From the NCBI RefSeq assembly GCF_018734325.1, contig NZ_CP073754.1, positions 744,001 to 808,000 of the forward strand: a DNA stretch of 64,000 nt, written 5' to 3'. The notes beneath the pieces were generated by a model. It searched no databases and was not told where the DNA came from. It was given only the letters and a program-made list of their open reading frames with translations. The position numbers and the translations under genes were made by a program. Positions 16,835 through 26,443 of this stretch are shown one piece after another. Source of the DNA: Methylomonas paludis (lineage in GTDB: Bacteria > Pseudomonadota > Gammaproteobacteria > Methylococcales > Methylomonadaceae). Position 1 is the stretch's first letter, and each line of letters starts with the position of its first letter.

Positions 16835-18097
16835 ATGTTGCGCCGTTTTTATACCTTATTATTCAGTGCTTTATTGCCGCTAATTCTGTTAAGGCTATAT
16901 TGGCGCGGCATTAAAGCCCCCCAATACCGCCAGCGTTGGCGTGAACGGCTGGGCTGTTACCAGACCCAGCCGCGCCGCCATGTCATCTGGCTGCATGCCG
17001 TCTCGGTCGGCGAAGCTGAAGCCGGCTTTGCCTTATTAAATAGCCTGCAACAGCGCTATCCCGCTGCCGATTTCCTGATTACCACCACTACGCCCACCGG
17101 CTCGGCACGGGTGCAGACCGTATTAACCGGCAATGTTGCCCACGTCTACCTGCCTTACGACATTCCTTATATCCTCAACCGGTTTTTCCAGCATTTTCAG
17201 CCTAGAATCGCCATCATCATGGAAAAGGAAATCTGGCCCAATCTCTATGCCGGCTGTGCCGCCAGACGCATTCCCATCGCCATCGTCAACGCCCGTTTAT
17301 CACCGCGTTCGGCTGCGTCTTACCAAAAAATCCCTGGCTTGTTAAAGCCTGCCTTGGCTCAGGTCAACCTGATAGCCTGCCAGACCAGCGCCGATAGTCA
17401 ACGCTTTCAGAGCATAGGTGCCAGCCCGCAACAGCTGAAAGTGCCGGGTAATATTAAATTTGATATGCACATCCCGGCTGCAGTGATAGAGGCCGGTCGT
17501 GAATTACATCAGCAATTGTTCATCAATCGCTTCGTCTGGATTATCGCCAGCAGTCATCAAGGCGAAGAAGCCTTGATTCTGTCCAGCTATGCCCAATTAA
17601 AACAGCGTATCCCCGAACTGCTGTTGCTCATTGTACCGCGTCATCCCGAGCGCTTTACCGATGTTGAAAAACTCTGCCTTGCCCAGCATCTGCAAGTCGT
17701 CATGCGCAGTCGGCAGCAGCAGATCACCTCGGCCTGTGATGTCTATATTGCCGACAGTATCGGCGAATTAAAAATGCTTTACGCCGCTGCCGATGCCGCT
17801 TTTGTCGGCGGCAGTCTGGTGCCGGTCGGCGGTCACAATGTCCTGGAACCTGCGGCGGTGGGTACCCCCATTCTGTTTGGTCCACATATGTTTAACTTCC
17901 AGGATATCGCTGAACAAATGCTTGCCGCCAACGCCGCCCAACAATGTCAGGACCCGGCAGCGCTGGCCTTGGCCTTACTAAAACTTTACCAAGAGCCAGG
18001 CTACCGCCAGACCCTGGTCAGCAACGCTCAAACCTTTGTCCGGCAAAACCAGGGAGCCACCACCCGCCTCACTGAGTTATTGGCCGCTTATCTATAA
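16835..18097 (+). CDS. waaA: Kdo transferase WaaA (KdtA)
   Basis: A 420-residue inner-membrane glycosyltransferase that adds Kdo to lipid A precursor. It has an N-terminal membrane anchor (residues 3-22), WLHAVSVGEAEAG, the ARLSPRSA loop, LLLIVPRHPERF and VGGSLVPVGGHNVLEPAA, all standard WaaA motifs. Length is normal. The short gap after ilvA suggests joint transcription. Its presence shows a Gram-negative envelope with Kdo-containing LPS. Confidence 0.95.
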   Translation: MLRRFYTLLFSALLPLILLRLYWRGIKAPQYRQRWRERLGCYQTQPRRHVIWLHAVSVGEAEAGFALLNSLQQRYPAADFLITTTTPTGSARVQTVLTGNVAHVYLPYDIPYILNRFFQHFQPRIAIIMEKEIWPNLYAGCAARRIPIAIVNARLSPRSAASYQKIPGLLKPALAQVNLIACQTSADSQRFQSIGASPQQLKVPGNIKFDMHIPAAVIEAGRELHQQLFINRFVWIIASSHQGEEALILSSYAQLKQRIPELLLLIVPRHPERFTDVEKLCLAQHLQVVMRSRQQQITSACDVYIADSIGELKMLYAAADAAFVGGSLVPVGGHNVLEPAAVGTPILFGPHMFNFQDIAEQMLAANAAQQCQDPAALALALLKLYQEPGYRQTLVSNAQTFVRQNQGATTRLTELLAAYL

Positions 18098-18173
18098 AGA
18101 TTGCATCAGCCCCTTATTGTTTCCCGGTTTCAGCAAATCCACTTTGTCTCCACAAGCAAGGTTTTTTTTACGG

Positions 18174-18179
18174 TATAAT
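18174..18179 (+). promoter_or_regulatory. TATAAT box upstream of argG
   Basis: A perfect TATAAT lies 38 bases before the argG ATG, in CGGTATAATTTT. No convincing -35 sits at 16-18 bases, so this is a partial promoter call. Confidence 0.4.
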
Positions 18180-18216
18180 TTTCGGTTAATTAAATCTTTG
18201 AAGGTGTAAACGCATC

Positions 18217-19428
18217 ATGTCTGAAGTCAAAAAAGTAGTGTTAGCCTATTCCGGCGGTCTTGATACCTCTGTCATCCTGAAATGGTTGCAGGATGTCTAC
18301 GATTGTGAAGTGGTGACATTTACTGCCGATATCGGTCAAGGCGAAGAACTGGAACCGGCGCGGGGTAAAGCCACCGCGGCCGGCGTTAAACAAATTTATA
18401 TCGATGATTTGCGTGAAGAATTTGCCAGAGACTTTGTGTTTCCGATGTTTCGCGCCAACACCGTTTATGAAGGCGAATACCTGCTCGGCACCTCGATTGC
18501 CCGGCCACTGATCGCCAAACGCCTGATTGAAATCGCCAACGAAACCGGTGCCGATGCGGTCTCTCACGGCGCTACCGGCAAAGGTAACGACCAGGTACGT
18601 TTTGAACTGGGCGCTTATGCCTTGCGCCCGGACATTAAAATCATCGCCCCTTGGCGGGAATGGGATTTGAACTCCCGGCAAAAACTGCTGGCCTATGCCG
18701 AACAGCACGGCATTCCCGTGGAAATGAAAAAAGGCAAAGCCTCGCCTTATTCCATGGACGCCAATTCCCTGCATATTTCTTACGAAGGCCGCATCCTTGA
18801 AGACCCCTGGGCCGAGCCGGAAGAAGATATGTGGCGCTGGACAGTGTCGCCGGAAAATGCTCCTGATAAAGCCACCTATCTGGAATTAAGTTTCCAGCGC
18901 GGAGATATCGTCGCCATCGACGGTGTACCGCACAGCCCCGCGCAAGTGATGGAACAGCTCAACAAAGTCGCCGGCGCCAATGGCGTTGGCCGACTCGATA
19001 TTGTGGAAAATCGCTATGTAGGTATGAAATCCAGAGGTTGCTACGAAACCCCTGCCGGCACTGTCATGCTCAAAGCCCATCGAGCCATCGAATCCTTGAC
19101 CCTGGATCGCGAAGTAGCTCATTTAAAAGACGAATTAATGCCCCGCTATGCTTCGCTGATTTACAACGGTTATTGGTGGACACCAGAACGGACCATGCTG
19201 CAAACCATGATTGATGCCTCACAAGTCCACGTCAATGGCAAAGTCAGGCTGAAATTATACAAAGGCAATGTCACTGTGGTCGGCAGAGCTTCTGAATCCG
19301 ATAGTTTGTTTGACGAAAACATCGCCACTTTCGAAGAAGATGGCGGCGCGTATAATCAAAAAGACGCGGAAGGTTTTATCAAATTAAACGCGCTCAGATT
19401 ACGTATCGCCGCCAAAAAGCGCCGCTAA
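18217..19428 (+). CDS. argG: argininosuccinate synthase
   Basis: A 403-residue enzyme that joins citrulline and aspartate using ATP in arginine synthesis. [16 protein letters not shown] near the N-terminus is the PP-loop for [16 protein letters not shown] and [16 protein letters not shown] are further conserved blocks. Length is exactly as expected. It is followed by an inverted repeat that likely acts as terminator. Confidence 0.97.
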   Translation: MSEVKKVVLAYSGGLDTSVILKWLQDVYDCEVVTFTADIGQGEELEPARGKATAAGVKQIYIDDLREEFARDFVFPMFRANTVYEGEYLLGTSIARPLIAKRLIEIANETGADAVSHGATGKGNDQVRFELGAYALRPDIKIIAPWREWDLNSRQKLLAYAEQHGIPVEMKKGKASPYSMDANSLHISYEGRILEDPWAEPEEDMWRWTVSPENAPDKATYLELSFQRGDIVAIDGVPHSPAQVMEQLNKVAGANGVGRLDIVENRYVGMKSRGCYETPAGTVMLKAHRAIESLTLDREVAHLKDELMPRYASLIYNGYWWTPERTMLQTMIDASQVHVNGKVRLKLYKGNVTVVGRASESDSLFDENIATFEEDGGAYNQKDAEGFIKLNALRLRIAAKKRR

Positions 19429-19454
19429 TTTCCACTGTGTTTCATTGAGAGATT

Positions 19455-19485
19455 GAACCTGCCTTAAACATAAAAAGGCAGGTTC
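19455..19485. terminator. bidirectional hairpin between argG and the haem protein
   Basis: GAACCTGCCTT and AAGGCAGGTTC form a perfect 11-base stem with a 9-base loop, 26 bases after argG and 31 bases before the stop of the convergent gene. There is no strong T-run on either side, so it may act as a stabiliser as much as a terminator. Confidence 0.6.
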
Positions 19486-19516
19486 CCTTGCATAGCTCAT
19501 CGTTAAAGTATTTCTT

Positions 19517-20872
19517 TTAAAACATCAGCCAGCTATTCAGATAAAAAGTATTGTTATCACTGGCGTTACGCCCAGAACCATCGTAATTCTTGACGGCTCC
19601 ATCGAACAGGGTATAAGCCACATACTGTGCGGCAAAACGCAGATTCAGGTATGAATCCAGTCCGGTCGTGGCTTTTTTTCCAAACGGCACATAATCCAGT
19701 TCAAAGCTAAAATACTCGGAATTGGGTCGTTGGTTCGGCGAAGAGGAATACAGCTTGGCATCGGAGTTACCGTATATATGGTTAAATCCGGCACTAAAAC
19801 TGTAAGTTTGCAGAAATGTGTAAGAACCGTTTAAAGCCAGAAAGCCCAATTGCTGATTGGAATTGGTCGATCCGTTCAGAAGGGTATTGGTGGTCCACAG
19901 CTCCTGCTGCTCCCGCACATAACTGGCTTTGGTTTCAAAAATGTGTCTGGGGTTGGCCAGATACTGATAGTTGAAATCAACACCCAGATCGGTATAACGG
20001 TCAGTACCCGGCACGGTAACATTCGGGCGAACATTAGCGCGAAAACCGAAATGTCCTAACGAAGCATAATGGCCGTGCCATTCTTTCTGTAAGCCGATGC
20101 GCCAGTAAGGTGCGCCGCCGTCAATTTTTACCGAACCGCTATTTGCCGAATAATTCGGATTGGAAGTATCCCATTGCCCAAAGCTGCGCTGTACGCCTTT
20201 GGCAAAACTGGTATAAGCTCCGGCTTCCACAAACACCGTGTCAGCTATCATGCTGTATAAAGTAGCCCCGCCCACCTGGCCGCCGACACTGCTCAGCAAG
20301 GGGCCGGCTGCGGGTGTGGCTGCTAATGGCGAGGAAACATAGGGAAAGCTCCAGCCCGGCGTGGTATTCCACAAATCCTGCACGGTAGGGTTATTATTAA
20401 ATGACACACCGTAAATCAGCGACTGATTAAATAAATCAATATCATCACTCAGGCGGATATCAGTGTTATCAACTGCAAAATTATTGCCCACCCCGGAATA
20501 CGTCAGTTGCACAAAAGCACCCATAAAGTCGGTAACTTTGCCGCCATAAAACAAGGAGGCCTGATCCAGAGCGATACTGTTATTGGCAAATGCCGGGTCG
20601 TCGCGTTTGGTGTTGGTCAGCGAACCCTGCACCTGACCGCCCAAGCGGCTAAGCTGGGATTTGTTAGTGCCCCAAGTATAGGCATTCAGCTTAAACTGCC
20701 TGCCGTAAGGGGTGAGGTTCGGACCAAATGCCTGAGTATGGCAGGCCGTACACGCCATTCCGGTTTGTCTGGTAAAGCTGGGCAAGGCGTTGGCATCAGT
20801 CGAGAACAGCAACCATAAGCCGGCAATCGGCGCACACTGGAGAATAAAACTGCGTTTAAAAAAATTTTCCAT
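19517..20872 (-). CDS. outer-membrane beta-barrel-like protein with one c-type haem site
   Basis: A 451-residue protein with a signal peptide (about residues 1-29, ending ANA). Just after it comes a single CXXCH motif (CTACH) in an R-x-x-G-x-ACTACHTQAFGPNL context. The rest alternates polar and hydrophobic residues with many aromatic residues and ends in a phenylalanine (SWLMF), typical of an outer-membrane barrel. I infer a porin-like protein with a haem c plug at its N-terminus, possibly for electron transfer across the outer membrane. I know similar unnamed proteins from methanotrophs and iron-metabolising bacteria, but no function is established. Confidence 0.7.
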   Translation of the reverse strand: MENFFKRSFILQCAPIAGLWLLFSTDANALPSFTRQTGMACTACHTQAFGPNLTPYGRQFKLNAYTWGTNKSQLSRLGGQVQGSLTNTKRDDPAFANNSIALDQASLFYGGKVTDFMGAFVQLTYSGVGNNFAVDNTDIRLSDDIDLFNQSLIYGVSFNNNPTVQDLWNTTPGWSFPYVSSPLAATPAAGPLLSSVGGQVGGATLYSMIADTVFVEAGAYTSFAKGVQRSFGQWDTSNPNYSANSGSVKIDGGAPYWRIGLQKEWHGHYASLGHFGFRANVRPNVTVPGTDRYTDLGVDFNYQYLANPRHIFETKASYVREQQELWTTNTLLNGSTNSNQQLGFLALNGSYTFLQTYSFSAGFNHIYGNSDAKLYSSSPNQRPNSEYFSFELDYVPFGKKATTGLDSYLNLRFAAQYVAYTLFDGAVKNYDGSGRNASDNNTFYLNSWLMF

Positions 20873-21013
20873 ATTAACAAGATGTATTGAGAGGGGCTGG
20901 TGCTGTTAAGCTTTTAAGTCAAGCTATGTCAGTTAATGCCAAAAATGCTGGACAGGTTCAAAACCCCAAGTTGTGCCGCTTGGTAAAATTGGGGTTAGCA
21001 TGACATGATCTGC

Positions 21014-21370
21014 TTATTTATCGACAGGATGATGCTCATGAGTTTTGGCGGTTGCCGCGTGTTCTTCGGCAATCGCCTCATAAAGCTTAGCCAATTTCTC
21101 ATGATGTTCCGCCAACTTATGATGACCCAGTTTGGCATGTTCCCTGGCTAAAGAGGCATGGTGTAGGCCTAGCGCATGGTAATACTCGGCAGTATCTTTA
21201 TGGTGAGAAGCTGCTGCAGCATGTTCTTCGGCAGAATTTGCGGCGATATTATGATGACCAGGGTGTTCCGGTGCCGGCAAAACCTCAGCAAGGGCCGGCG
21301 AACCGATTGCGCATAACAGCATGGCCAAACCCAGGGTTTTGATGGAAAAGAAATTCGAAGCTAAATTCAT
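21014..21370 (-). CDS. small secreted histidine-rich helical protein
   Basis: A 118-residue protein. ATG at 21370 begins a clear signal peptide (ending SPALA); the open frame reaches 21421 but that adds a non-secretory leader. The mature part is a long amphipathic helix with repeated His, Ala and Glu (HHKDTAEYYHALGLHHASLA), with about one residue in five being histidine. It may bind copper, iron or another metal in the periplasm. It sits between two haem-binding proteins, which suggests a shared redox or metal role. I do not recognise a named family. Confidence 0.6.
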   Translation of the reverse strand: MNLASNFFSIKTLGLAMLLCAIGSPALAEVLPAPEHPGHHNIAANSAEEHAAAASHHKDTAEYYHALGLHHASLAREHAKLGHHKLAEHHEKLAKLYEAIAEEHAATAKTHEHHPVDK

Positions 21371-21587
21371 AAGATTAATCTCATCACAAATAATGGTAAG
21401 GATAGCTGATTCAGCTAGCATTTACTCATTTTACCGGATATTTGTTAAGGTTATGCGTGAGACTGCTTATTCATACTACAGACTTATACTTGCCGGTTGC
21501 AGCCGCCGTCAGCAAGCCCACATGTCGAAGCCCTTTTAGGTAATGTTGGGGAGAAAATATTGGGTAATTTTGCTTATTATCAGGAAA

Positions 21588-22313
21588 TCAACCGGCAGAC
21601 CACCAATGTTTCGGCACCCACATTTGAATTAAAGACGTAAATATCATAATAGTGGAGGCCAGACTATAGCCAATGCCGCCTATCATGGTCAGCCAGGCAA
21701 ATACCGGAAAATATTTAGTCAACCACCAGGACAGAATATCCAGCACCAGAAAAGCAAAAGGGGTGAATATCAGCAACACTTGCAAGCGCTGCGGAAACTC
21801 GGCCAAGGCAAAAATCCAGCCGACAAACATAAAAATAAAACCAATGCCGAATAAATGAATATGTGAGACGCGGGTAAGCGCATTTATCGTGGCGCCCTGA
21901 TCCACCGCTGTTTCTTTCAGCACATTTTCCAGTTTGCTGAAATCCGGCAGGTTTGACGCACTGTTGTGGCAGGCAACACAATGCTCTTCAATTAGAGGCT
22001 GAATTTTTGTCGGCCAATCCTCGGCAGGCGCACCATCATGCGTCCATTGGATTAAGGTAAAACCAACCTGTCCCGGCGCCATCGCTTTCATAGGGCCTTT
22101 GAGCATGGTTTCCAATTTGGAATTGGTACGGTTACCGTAGTAACTGTAGATAATGTCATTTAAAGACAATCCGGGCTTACCGTCCGCCATGCCGTGGGTG
22201 AGCATGATTTGGGCGCCAGCCATCATTAAGCCAACCCCGATCACCAGCAAAAAGCCGCTGAACAAGGCCTTAAACTTCAAGGGTAGCTGAGAAAGTTGAG
22301 TGTCTGCAATCAT
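21588..22313 (-). CDS. integral membrane protein with a c-type haem motif
   Basis: A 241-residue protein with one N-terminal membrane segment (residues 15-36), a periplasmic part with one CXXCH (CVACH) in EEHCVACHNSASNLPDF, and three or four further membrane helices. HIHLFGIGFIFMFVGWIF holds histidines that could bind a b-type haem. Related proteins are common in methanotrophs and are often misnamed as elongation factor. It probably passes electrons in the respiratory chain, but its partner is unknown. Confidence 0.65.
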   Translation of the reverse strand: MIADTQLSQLPLKFKALFSGFLLVIGVGLMMAGAQIMLTHGMADGKPGLSLNDIIYSYYGNRTNSKLETMLKGPMKAMAPGQVGFTLIQWTHDGAPAEDWPTKIQPLIEEHCVACHNSASNLPDFSKLENVLKETAVDQGATINALTRVSHIHLFGIGFIFMFVGWIFALAEFPQRLQVLLIFTPFAFLVLDILSWWLTKYFPVFAWLTMIGGIGYSLASTIMIFTSLIQMWVPKHWWSAG

Positions 22314-22404
22314 GAGATACCATTTGGTAAAGAGTGGTGAAAATATATTAACAACAGCAATGATTTCAGGCTTCTCATGCCACTTGCTGGTAAATGTGGA
22401 GCTG

Positions 22405-22923
22405 CTAGCTTAAAGTTTGCTGCACAATAAAATCGGCAATCTGGGCAATTGCATTCAAATCCAGCTGCTTAACATGCCCAGGCACCGGCAATGGTTCATC
22501 ACTGGCAATAGCAATAATATTGGCATCATCAGGATACAGCAAAGGCTTGCCCAGGCTGGGCCGGTGCAGCTCAATTTTCGGAAAAGCCGCATCCCTGAAA
22601 CCCTCCACCAAAATCAAATCCAGGCCCGTGCCCGGAAATGCCGCCAGTTCTTCCGCCAGACTGATGGCGCGCGGCGGCGTAAATTCAGTAATCAGCGCCC
22701 GCCGATAAGGCGATACCAGTAATACCGGAACAGCCCCGGCTTGCCGCAGCCTGTAACTGTCCTTACCGGGCTGGTCTATGTCGAAATCATGGTGACTATA
22801 CTTGATAACCCCAACCCGTAAACCGCGCTGGCGTAGAATCGGTAACAACCCGGTTAATAATGTCGTTTTCCCCGTGCCGCTAAAAGCGGCAAAGCCCAGT
22901 ATCGCAGGTAATTTATCCGGCAT
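22405..22923 (-). CDS. mobB: molybdopterin-guanine dinucleotide adaptor MobB
   Basis: A 172-residue GTP-binding P-loop protein. FAAFSGTGKTTLLTGLLP is the Walker A region, and LILVEGFRDAAFPKIELHR is the MobB signature. MobB helps MobA make the bis-MGD cofactor. The Mo or W formate dehydrogenase encoded 5 kb away needs this type of cofactor, so the location makes sense. Length matches the family. Confidence 0.93.
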   Translation of the reverse strand: MPDKLPAILGFAAFSGTGKTTLLTGLLPILRQRGLRVGVIKYSHHDFDIDQPGKDSYRLRQAGAVPVLLVSPYRRALITEFTPPRAISLAEELAAFPGTGLDLILVEGFRDAAFPKIELHRPSLGKPLLYPDDANIIAIASDEPLPVPGHVKQLDLNAIAQIADFIVQQTLS

Positions 22924-23007
22924 TGCTGATTCGCTCTGTCATTCAATACATGGCATTCTAAGACATAATACGGTAATCTGCTCAGCAGTCTGAACAGGTT
23001 GATGGTC

Positions 23008-23505
23008 ATGATACGCATTTTCTTATTTGCAGTAATACTGCTGCTGATTTACTGGATATTGAACTGGTTTAAAAATACCCCGGCTGCTGTTGTGCGTCAG
23101 GTTTTAAAAAAATCCGGCTGGTGGCTGGTGCTTGCGGTATTGCTGATATTAATGCTGAGTGGTCGTCTGACCTGGTTGCTGGCGGGGTTGGGGGTTGGGG
23201 TGGCATTTGTGTTGCGAACCCTGCCGGTATTGTTACGCTATGCGCCGCATTTACACAAACTCTGGTCTATATTCCAATCGGCCAAAACCGGCAGGCAGCA
23301 ACAGTCATCTGCCGGTCGGCCCGGTAATGCCAATCTCAGTCAGGCAGAGGCTTTGCAGATCCTGGGCTTAAAACCCGGCGCCAATAGCGCCGAAATTATA
23401 GCTGCCCACCGCAAACTCATTTCCCGGTTGCATCCCGACCGGGGCGGTTCCGATTATCTGGCTGCCCAAATAAACCTGGCCAAGCAAGTGCTGCTGGGCC
23501 GTTGA
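23008..23505 (+). CDS. membrane-anchored J-domain protein
   Basis: A 165-residue protein. Two hydrophobic helices (about residues 3-20 and 36-70) are followed by a C-terminal J domain (AEALQILGLKPGANSAEI then RLHPDRGGSD with the HPD motif), as in TIM14-like bacterial proteins. It would recruit DnaK to the membrane. Two nearby ATGs (23002 and 23008) and a TTG (22999) are possible; 23008 has the best spacing from AACAGG. Confidence 0.82.
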   Translation: MIRIFLFAVILLLIYWILNWFKNTPAAVVRQVLKKSGWWLVLAVLLILMLSGRLTWLLAGLGVGVAFVLRTLPVLLRYAPHLHKLWSIFQSAKTGRQQQSSAGRPGNANLSQAEALQILGLKPGANSAEIIAAHRKLISRLHPDRGGSDYLAAQINLAKQVLLGR

Positions 23506-23536
23506 CATAATCGGCAAATTTAAACCAAATCGGTTC

Positions 23537-23950
23537 CTACTTGGTACAAGGCAAATAACGCCCCAACTTAAGATTGCTTGCTTGACCAATGACGCCAAGA
23601 TGAGTGATTTTAAAACCTTCCGGGTATTTCAAGCCATACCCGAACATACGGTCCAACCCTATATGCACGAACCAGATCAGCGCCAGACTCAGCAACAAAT
23701 CATCAGCAAGGGCCAGGGCCGCCAAGGCCAGTGCACAAGGTAAAATTTTGGCATGAGTGATATTATAAGTCAGCGCGCCAATTCTGGCATTGATCAGGTA
23801 GCCCAGCAGTGCCAAGTCAGGCAGCAGTAAAGTGGACCAAAATAATCCCCAGCCAAAGCTGAAATGACTATATCCGGCCAGCGCCAGAATAAATACAGCC
23901 AAGCCTTCCAATCGTAACAAACAATTCGGTTTTTCAAATATAGATAGCAT
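23537..23950 (-). CDS. DUF4260 family membrane protein
   Basis: A 137-residue protein with about four hydrophobic segments. It carries LLPDLALLGYLINARIGALTYNITH and WFVHIGLDRMFGYGLKYP, the conserved blocks of DUF4260. Function is unknown. It converges on the J-domain gene, with 31 bases between the stops. Confidence 0.82.
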   Translation of the reverse strand: MLSIFEKPNCLLRLEGLAVFILALAGYSHFSFGWGLFWSTLLLPDLALLGYLINARIGALTYNITHAKILPCALALAALALADDLLLSLALIWFVHIGLDRMFGYGLKYPEGFKITHLGVIGQASNLKLGRYLPCTK

Positions 23951-24054
23951 GTTGATACCAGATTTATAAAAAACGTAACTACTCAGTGTCTAAATAGCTA
24001 TTTAAAAACAGATAGCTGTAGTTTGTGCCAAACACAGTGCAGGGCAGCAAACCC

Positions 24055-24996
24055 TTACCCTTCATCCGTTATGATGACAGCTTTACCTTTAGTGCGTCGC
24101 CCCGTTTCAAGATCGGTAATCAAAGCTATGGCTTCTGCCAGCTTTGCGGTGCGACCGATAGAAATACTCAGTTTACCGGCGGCAGCAAGCTCGGCCAGCT
24201 TTTCCAGGATTTGCGGATTTATACTGCCGAACACAAATTTGTGTTGTCTCGAATACAAACTGCGTATCAATTTATAAGGGCTGGGGTTGATGTCTATGAC
24301 CACCCCGCTAGACTTGATTAGCGCATCGCCTTGTTGCGGAGTAAGGCCGCCGTTGCAATCGAAGACGATATCAAATGTCTTATGTAACTCGGCAGGAATT
24401 GCCTGCGTGTAGTCTAAAACCTGATCTATACCTAGCTCGGCTTTAGCAGTCGAGATTGATTTGGGGCTAACCCGGCCAGTCACAACTGCACCCAGGTTTT
24501 TGGCAATGTCTATAGCTGCCTGTCCCACGCCACCATAAGCACCATTGATAAACACATTTTGTCCAGCCTGCAAGCCGCCTTTTTGCACCAGGGCCAGCCA
24601 GGCAGTTGTGCCGGCAATCGGCAGGGTTGCTGCGGCTGCAAAAGAAATGGAGGGTGGTTTTTTGCTGGCCAGCTTCTCCTGAGTGATCAGCTGTTCCGCA
24701 AAGGCCCCGGATGATTTGATAGGAACGCTGCCAAATACCTCGTCCCCGACTTTAAAGCGGGTTACGCCTTTGCCCACGCCAGCCACGATACCCGAAAAAT
24801 CCGTCCCCATGGCACGAGGCATCCGGCCACCGCTGATCAACTTCATAGCGCCTTGGCGGATCTTCCAGTCCACGGGATTGATAGAACTGGCCTTGACTTG
24901 AACCAAGATTTCGTCACTGTCAGGAGCAGGCAAGTCATAAGTCTCCAGGCGCATTTCTTCAGGGCCGCCGTAGCGGTAATATTGAATTCGTTTCAT
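24055..24996 (-). CDS. NAD(P)-dependent quinone oxidoreductase-like (MDR family)
   Basis: A 313-residue medium-chain dehydrogenase/reductase without the catalytic zinc cysteines. It has the N-terminal GroES-like part (VKASSINPVDWKIRQG, GTDFSGIVAGVG) and a Rossmann motif (FINGAYGGVGQAAIDIAKNL). Such enzymes reduce quinones or enones. It is transcribed away from an HxlR regulator with a palindromic site between them, a standard arrangement for a quinone- or aldehyde-responsive gene. Confidence 0.88.
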   Translation of the reverse strand: MKRIQYYRYGGPEEMRLETYDLPAPDSDEILVQVKASSINPVDWKIRQGAMKLISGGRMPRAMGTDFSGIVAGVGKGVTRFKVGDEVFGSVPIKSSGAFAEQLITQEKLASKKPPSISFAAAATLPIAGTTAWLALVQKGGLQAGQNVFINGAYGGVGQAAIDIAKNLGAVVTGRVSPKSISTAKAELGIDQVLDYTQAIPAELHKTFDIVFDCNGGLTPQQGDALIKSSGVVIDINPSPYKLIRSLYSRQHKFVFGSINPQILEKLAELAAAGKLSISIGRTAKLAEAIALITDLETGRRTKGKAVIITDEG

Positions 24997-25103
24997 AGTT
25001 AGCCTCTGATTTTATTGATATGACAAGGATGTCGCCTATTTTATGCACCAGGCCAGCAAAAAAATCTCCGCTGTGCCGCGCTGAATGCAAGCTGACAGGA
25101 GGA

Positions 25104-25131
25104 CACAAATTGTTCGTAGAAACAATTTGTG
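25104..25131. promoter_or_regulatory. likely HxlR operator (11-base perfect inverted repeat)
   Basis: CACAAATTGTT and AACAATTTGTG are perfect arms with 6 bases between them. The site lies between the divergent oxidoreductase (start 24996) and the HxlR gene (start 25181). A TTGTTC (25111-25116) and TACACT (25135-25140), 18 bases apart, would make a rightward promoter with its -35 inside the palindrome. Binding here would repress hxlR itself and probably affect the divergent gene. Confidence 0.75.
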
Positions 25132-25180
25132 CGTTACACTATGATACAGCGCATAAAACTTTCTACAAGGAGGCACTTTT

Positions 25181-25582
25181 TTGAGCGATACGCACATATC
25201 TGTTCGTCAGGCAGAAACATCCCATAGCGAATGCCGGGCGGTAGCGGATATCCTGGCTCGGATCGGCGATAAATGGACCGTAATGGTGATAGGCGTGTTG
25301 TCGCATGGGCCTATGCGCTACAACCAATTGCACCGCGCAGTCGAAGGTATATCCCAACGGATGCTTACCCTAACACTTAAAGGGCTGGAGCAAGACGGCT
25401 TGCTGAAGCGCACCGTGTATCCCACCGTACCGCCACGGGTAGACTACCAGTTGACGGAATTGGGCCTGACCTTGATCGTACCGCTGCAGTCACTTTATGA
25501 ATGGGCTGTCGAGAATCGGCCGGCTATGCAAGCTGCTAGAAAAAAATTCGCCCAGAACAAGCCGGAGACTGGTTTGAGTTAA
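25181..25582 (+). CDS. HxlR-family transcriptional regulator
   Basis: A 133-residue winged-helix regulator. It carries the HxlR signature: ECRAVADILARIGDKWTVMV, GPMRYNQLHRAVEGISQRML and VPPRVDYQLTELG. The start is TTG at 25181, supported by AAGGAGG 8 bases upstream; no in-frame ATG fits. It has one N-terminal cysteine (in SECRAV), often the redox or electrophile sensor in this family. It likely controls the divergent oxidoreductase and perhaps the PPOX-type gene downstream. Confidence 0.92.
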   Translation: MSDTHISVRQAETSHSECRAVADILARIGDKWTVMVIGVLSHGPMRYNQLHRAVEGISQRMLTLTLKGLEQDGLLKRTVYPTVPPRVDYQLTELGLTLIVPLQSLYEWAVENRPAMQAARKKFAQNKPETGLS

Positions 25583-25774
25583 GCCGATTTTGCGTTGGAT
25601 ACCGCACGTTTATACAAGCGTGATCTATTCGGTATCGTTTAAGCTTGCCAAAAAAGTTTCGGGTTAGTGGGCATTAATTCTCCGTACCCGAAAATCGCTG
25701 AGCAGTAGGGAGCTATAGGATTTGCCGAATCCTGCCCCCTGATCTTAACCATAAATAGATTTCCTGAGGATAAT

Positions 25775-26434
25775 ATGAGCAATATATATGGAGAACAGCA
25801 TCGGGCCTTGCAACAATCCTTCGATACCGTGCAGTTGGCCGATAGAGTCCAAGAACTGATCGTGCTGCCCGAAATACCCGAACCCCACCAAAGTTTCATT
25901 GAATCACGCGACATGTTCTTTCTCACCACGGTCGATCACCGTGGCTATCCCACCTGCTCCTACAAAGGCGGGGCACCCGGTTTCGTCAAGGTGCTGGATA
26001 GTAGCACTTTGATTTTCCCCAGTTACGACGGCAACGGCATGTTCCTGTCTATGGGCAACATCACCGCCAATAATAAGATCGGCATGCTGTTTATCGATTT
26101 CGAGAACCCGCATCGATTAAGAGTACATGGCATTGCCAGTATTGAGCAAAACGATACTCTGCTTGAATCATTTCTGGGCGCGGAATTGCTGGTGCGGGTT
26201 ACGGTGACGGAAATATTTGTTAATTGTCCGCGCTATATCCACCAGTACCACCGGCTAAATACCTCCAAATATGCGCCCCAGCCTGGTTGTGAAACCCCGC
26301 CACAACCGCAATGGAAGCGCATAGATGCCATCCAGGATGCATTGCCTGCCGCCGCAAAAAATATAGCCGAGCAAATGGGCGGCACCATCACGCCGGAACA
26401 ATACGGGGAGTTGTTGATGCAGGGGCAAGGCTGA
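25775..26434 (+). CDS. pyridoxamine 5'-phosphate oxidase-like flavoprotein
   Basis: A 219-residue protein with a split-barrel flavin-binding fold: FFLTTVDHRGYPTCSYKGG, LIFPSYDGNGMFLSMGNI and IGMLFIDFENPHRLRVHG. Proteins of this family reduce or oxidise diverse small molecules using FMN or F420 and are often near HxlR regulators. TGAGGA precedes the ATG. It is not PdxH, which has a different C-terminus. Confidence 0.82.
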   Translation: MSNIYGEQHRALQQSFDTVQLADRVQELIVLPEIPEPHQSFIESRDMFFLTTVDHRGYPTCSYKGGAPGFVKVLDSSTLIFPSYDGNGMFLSMGNITANNKIGMLFIDFENPHRLRVHGIASIEQNDTLLESFLGAELLVRVTVTEIFVNCPRYIHQYHRLNTSKYAPQPGCETPPQPQWKRIDAIQDALPAAAKNIAEQMGGTITPEQYGELLMQGQG

Positions 26435-26443
26435 TGAATCAGT

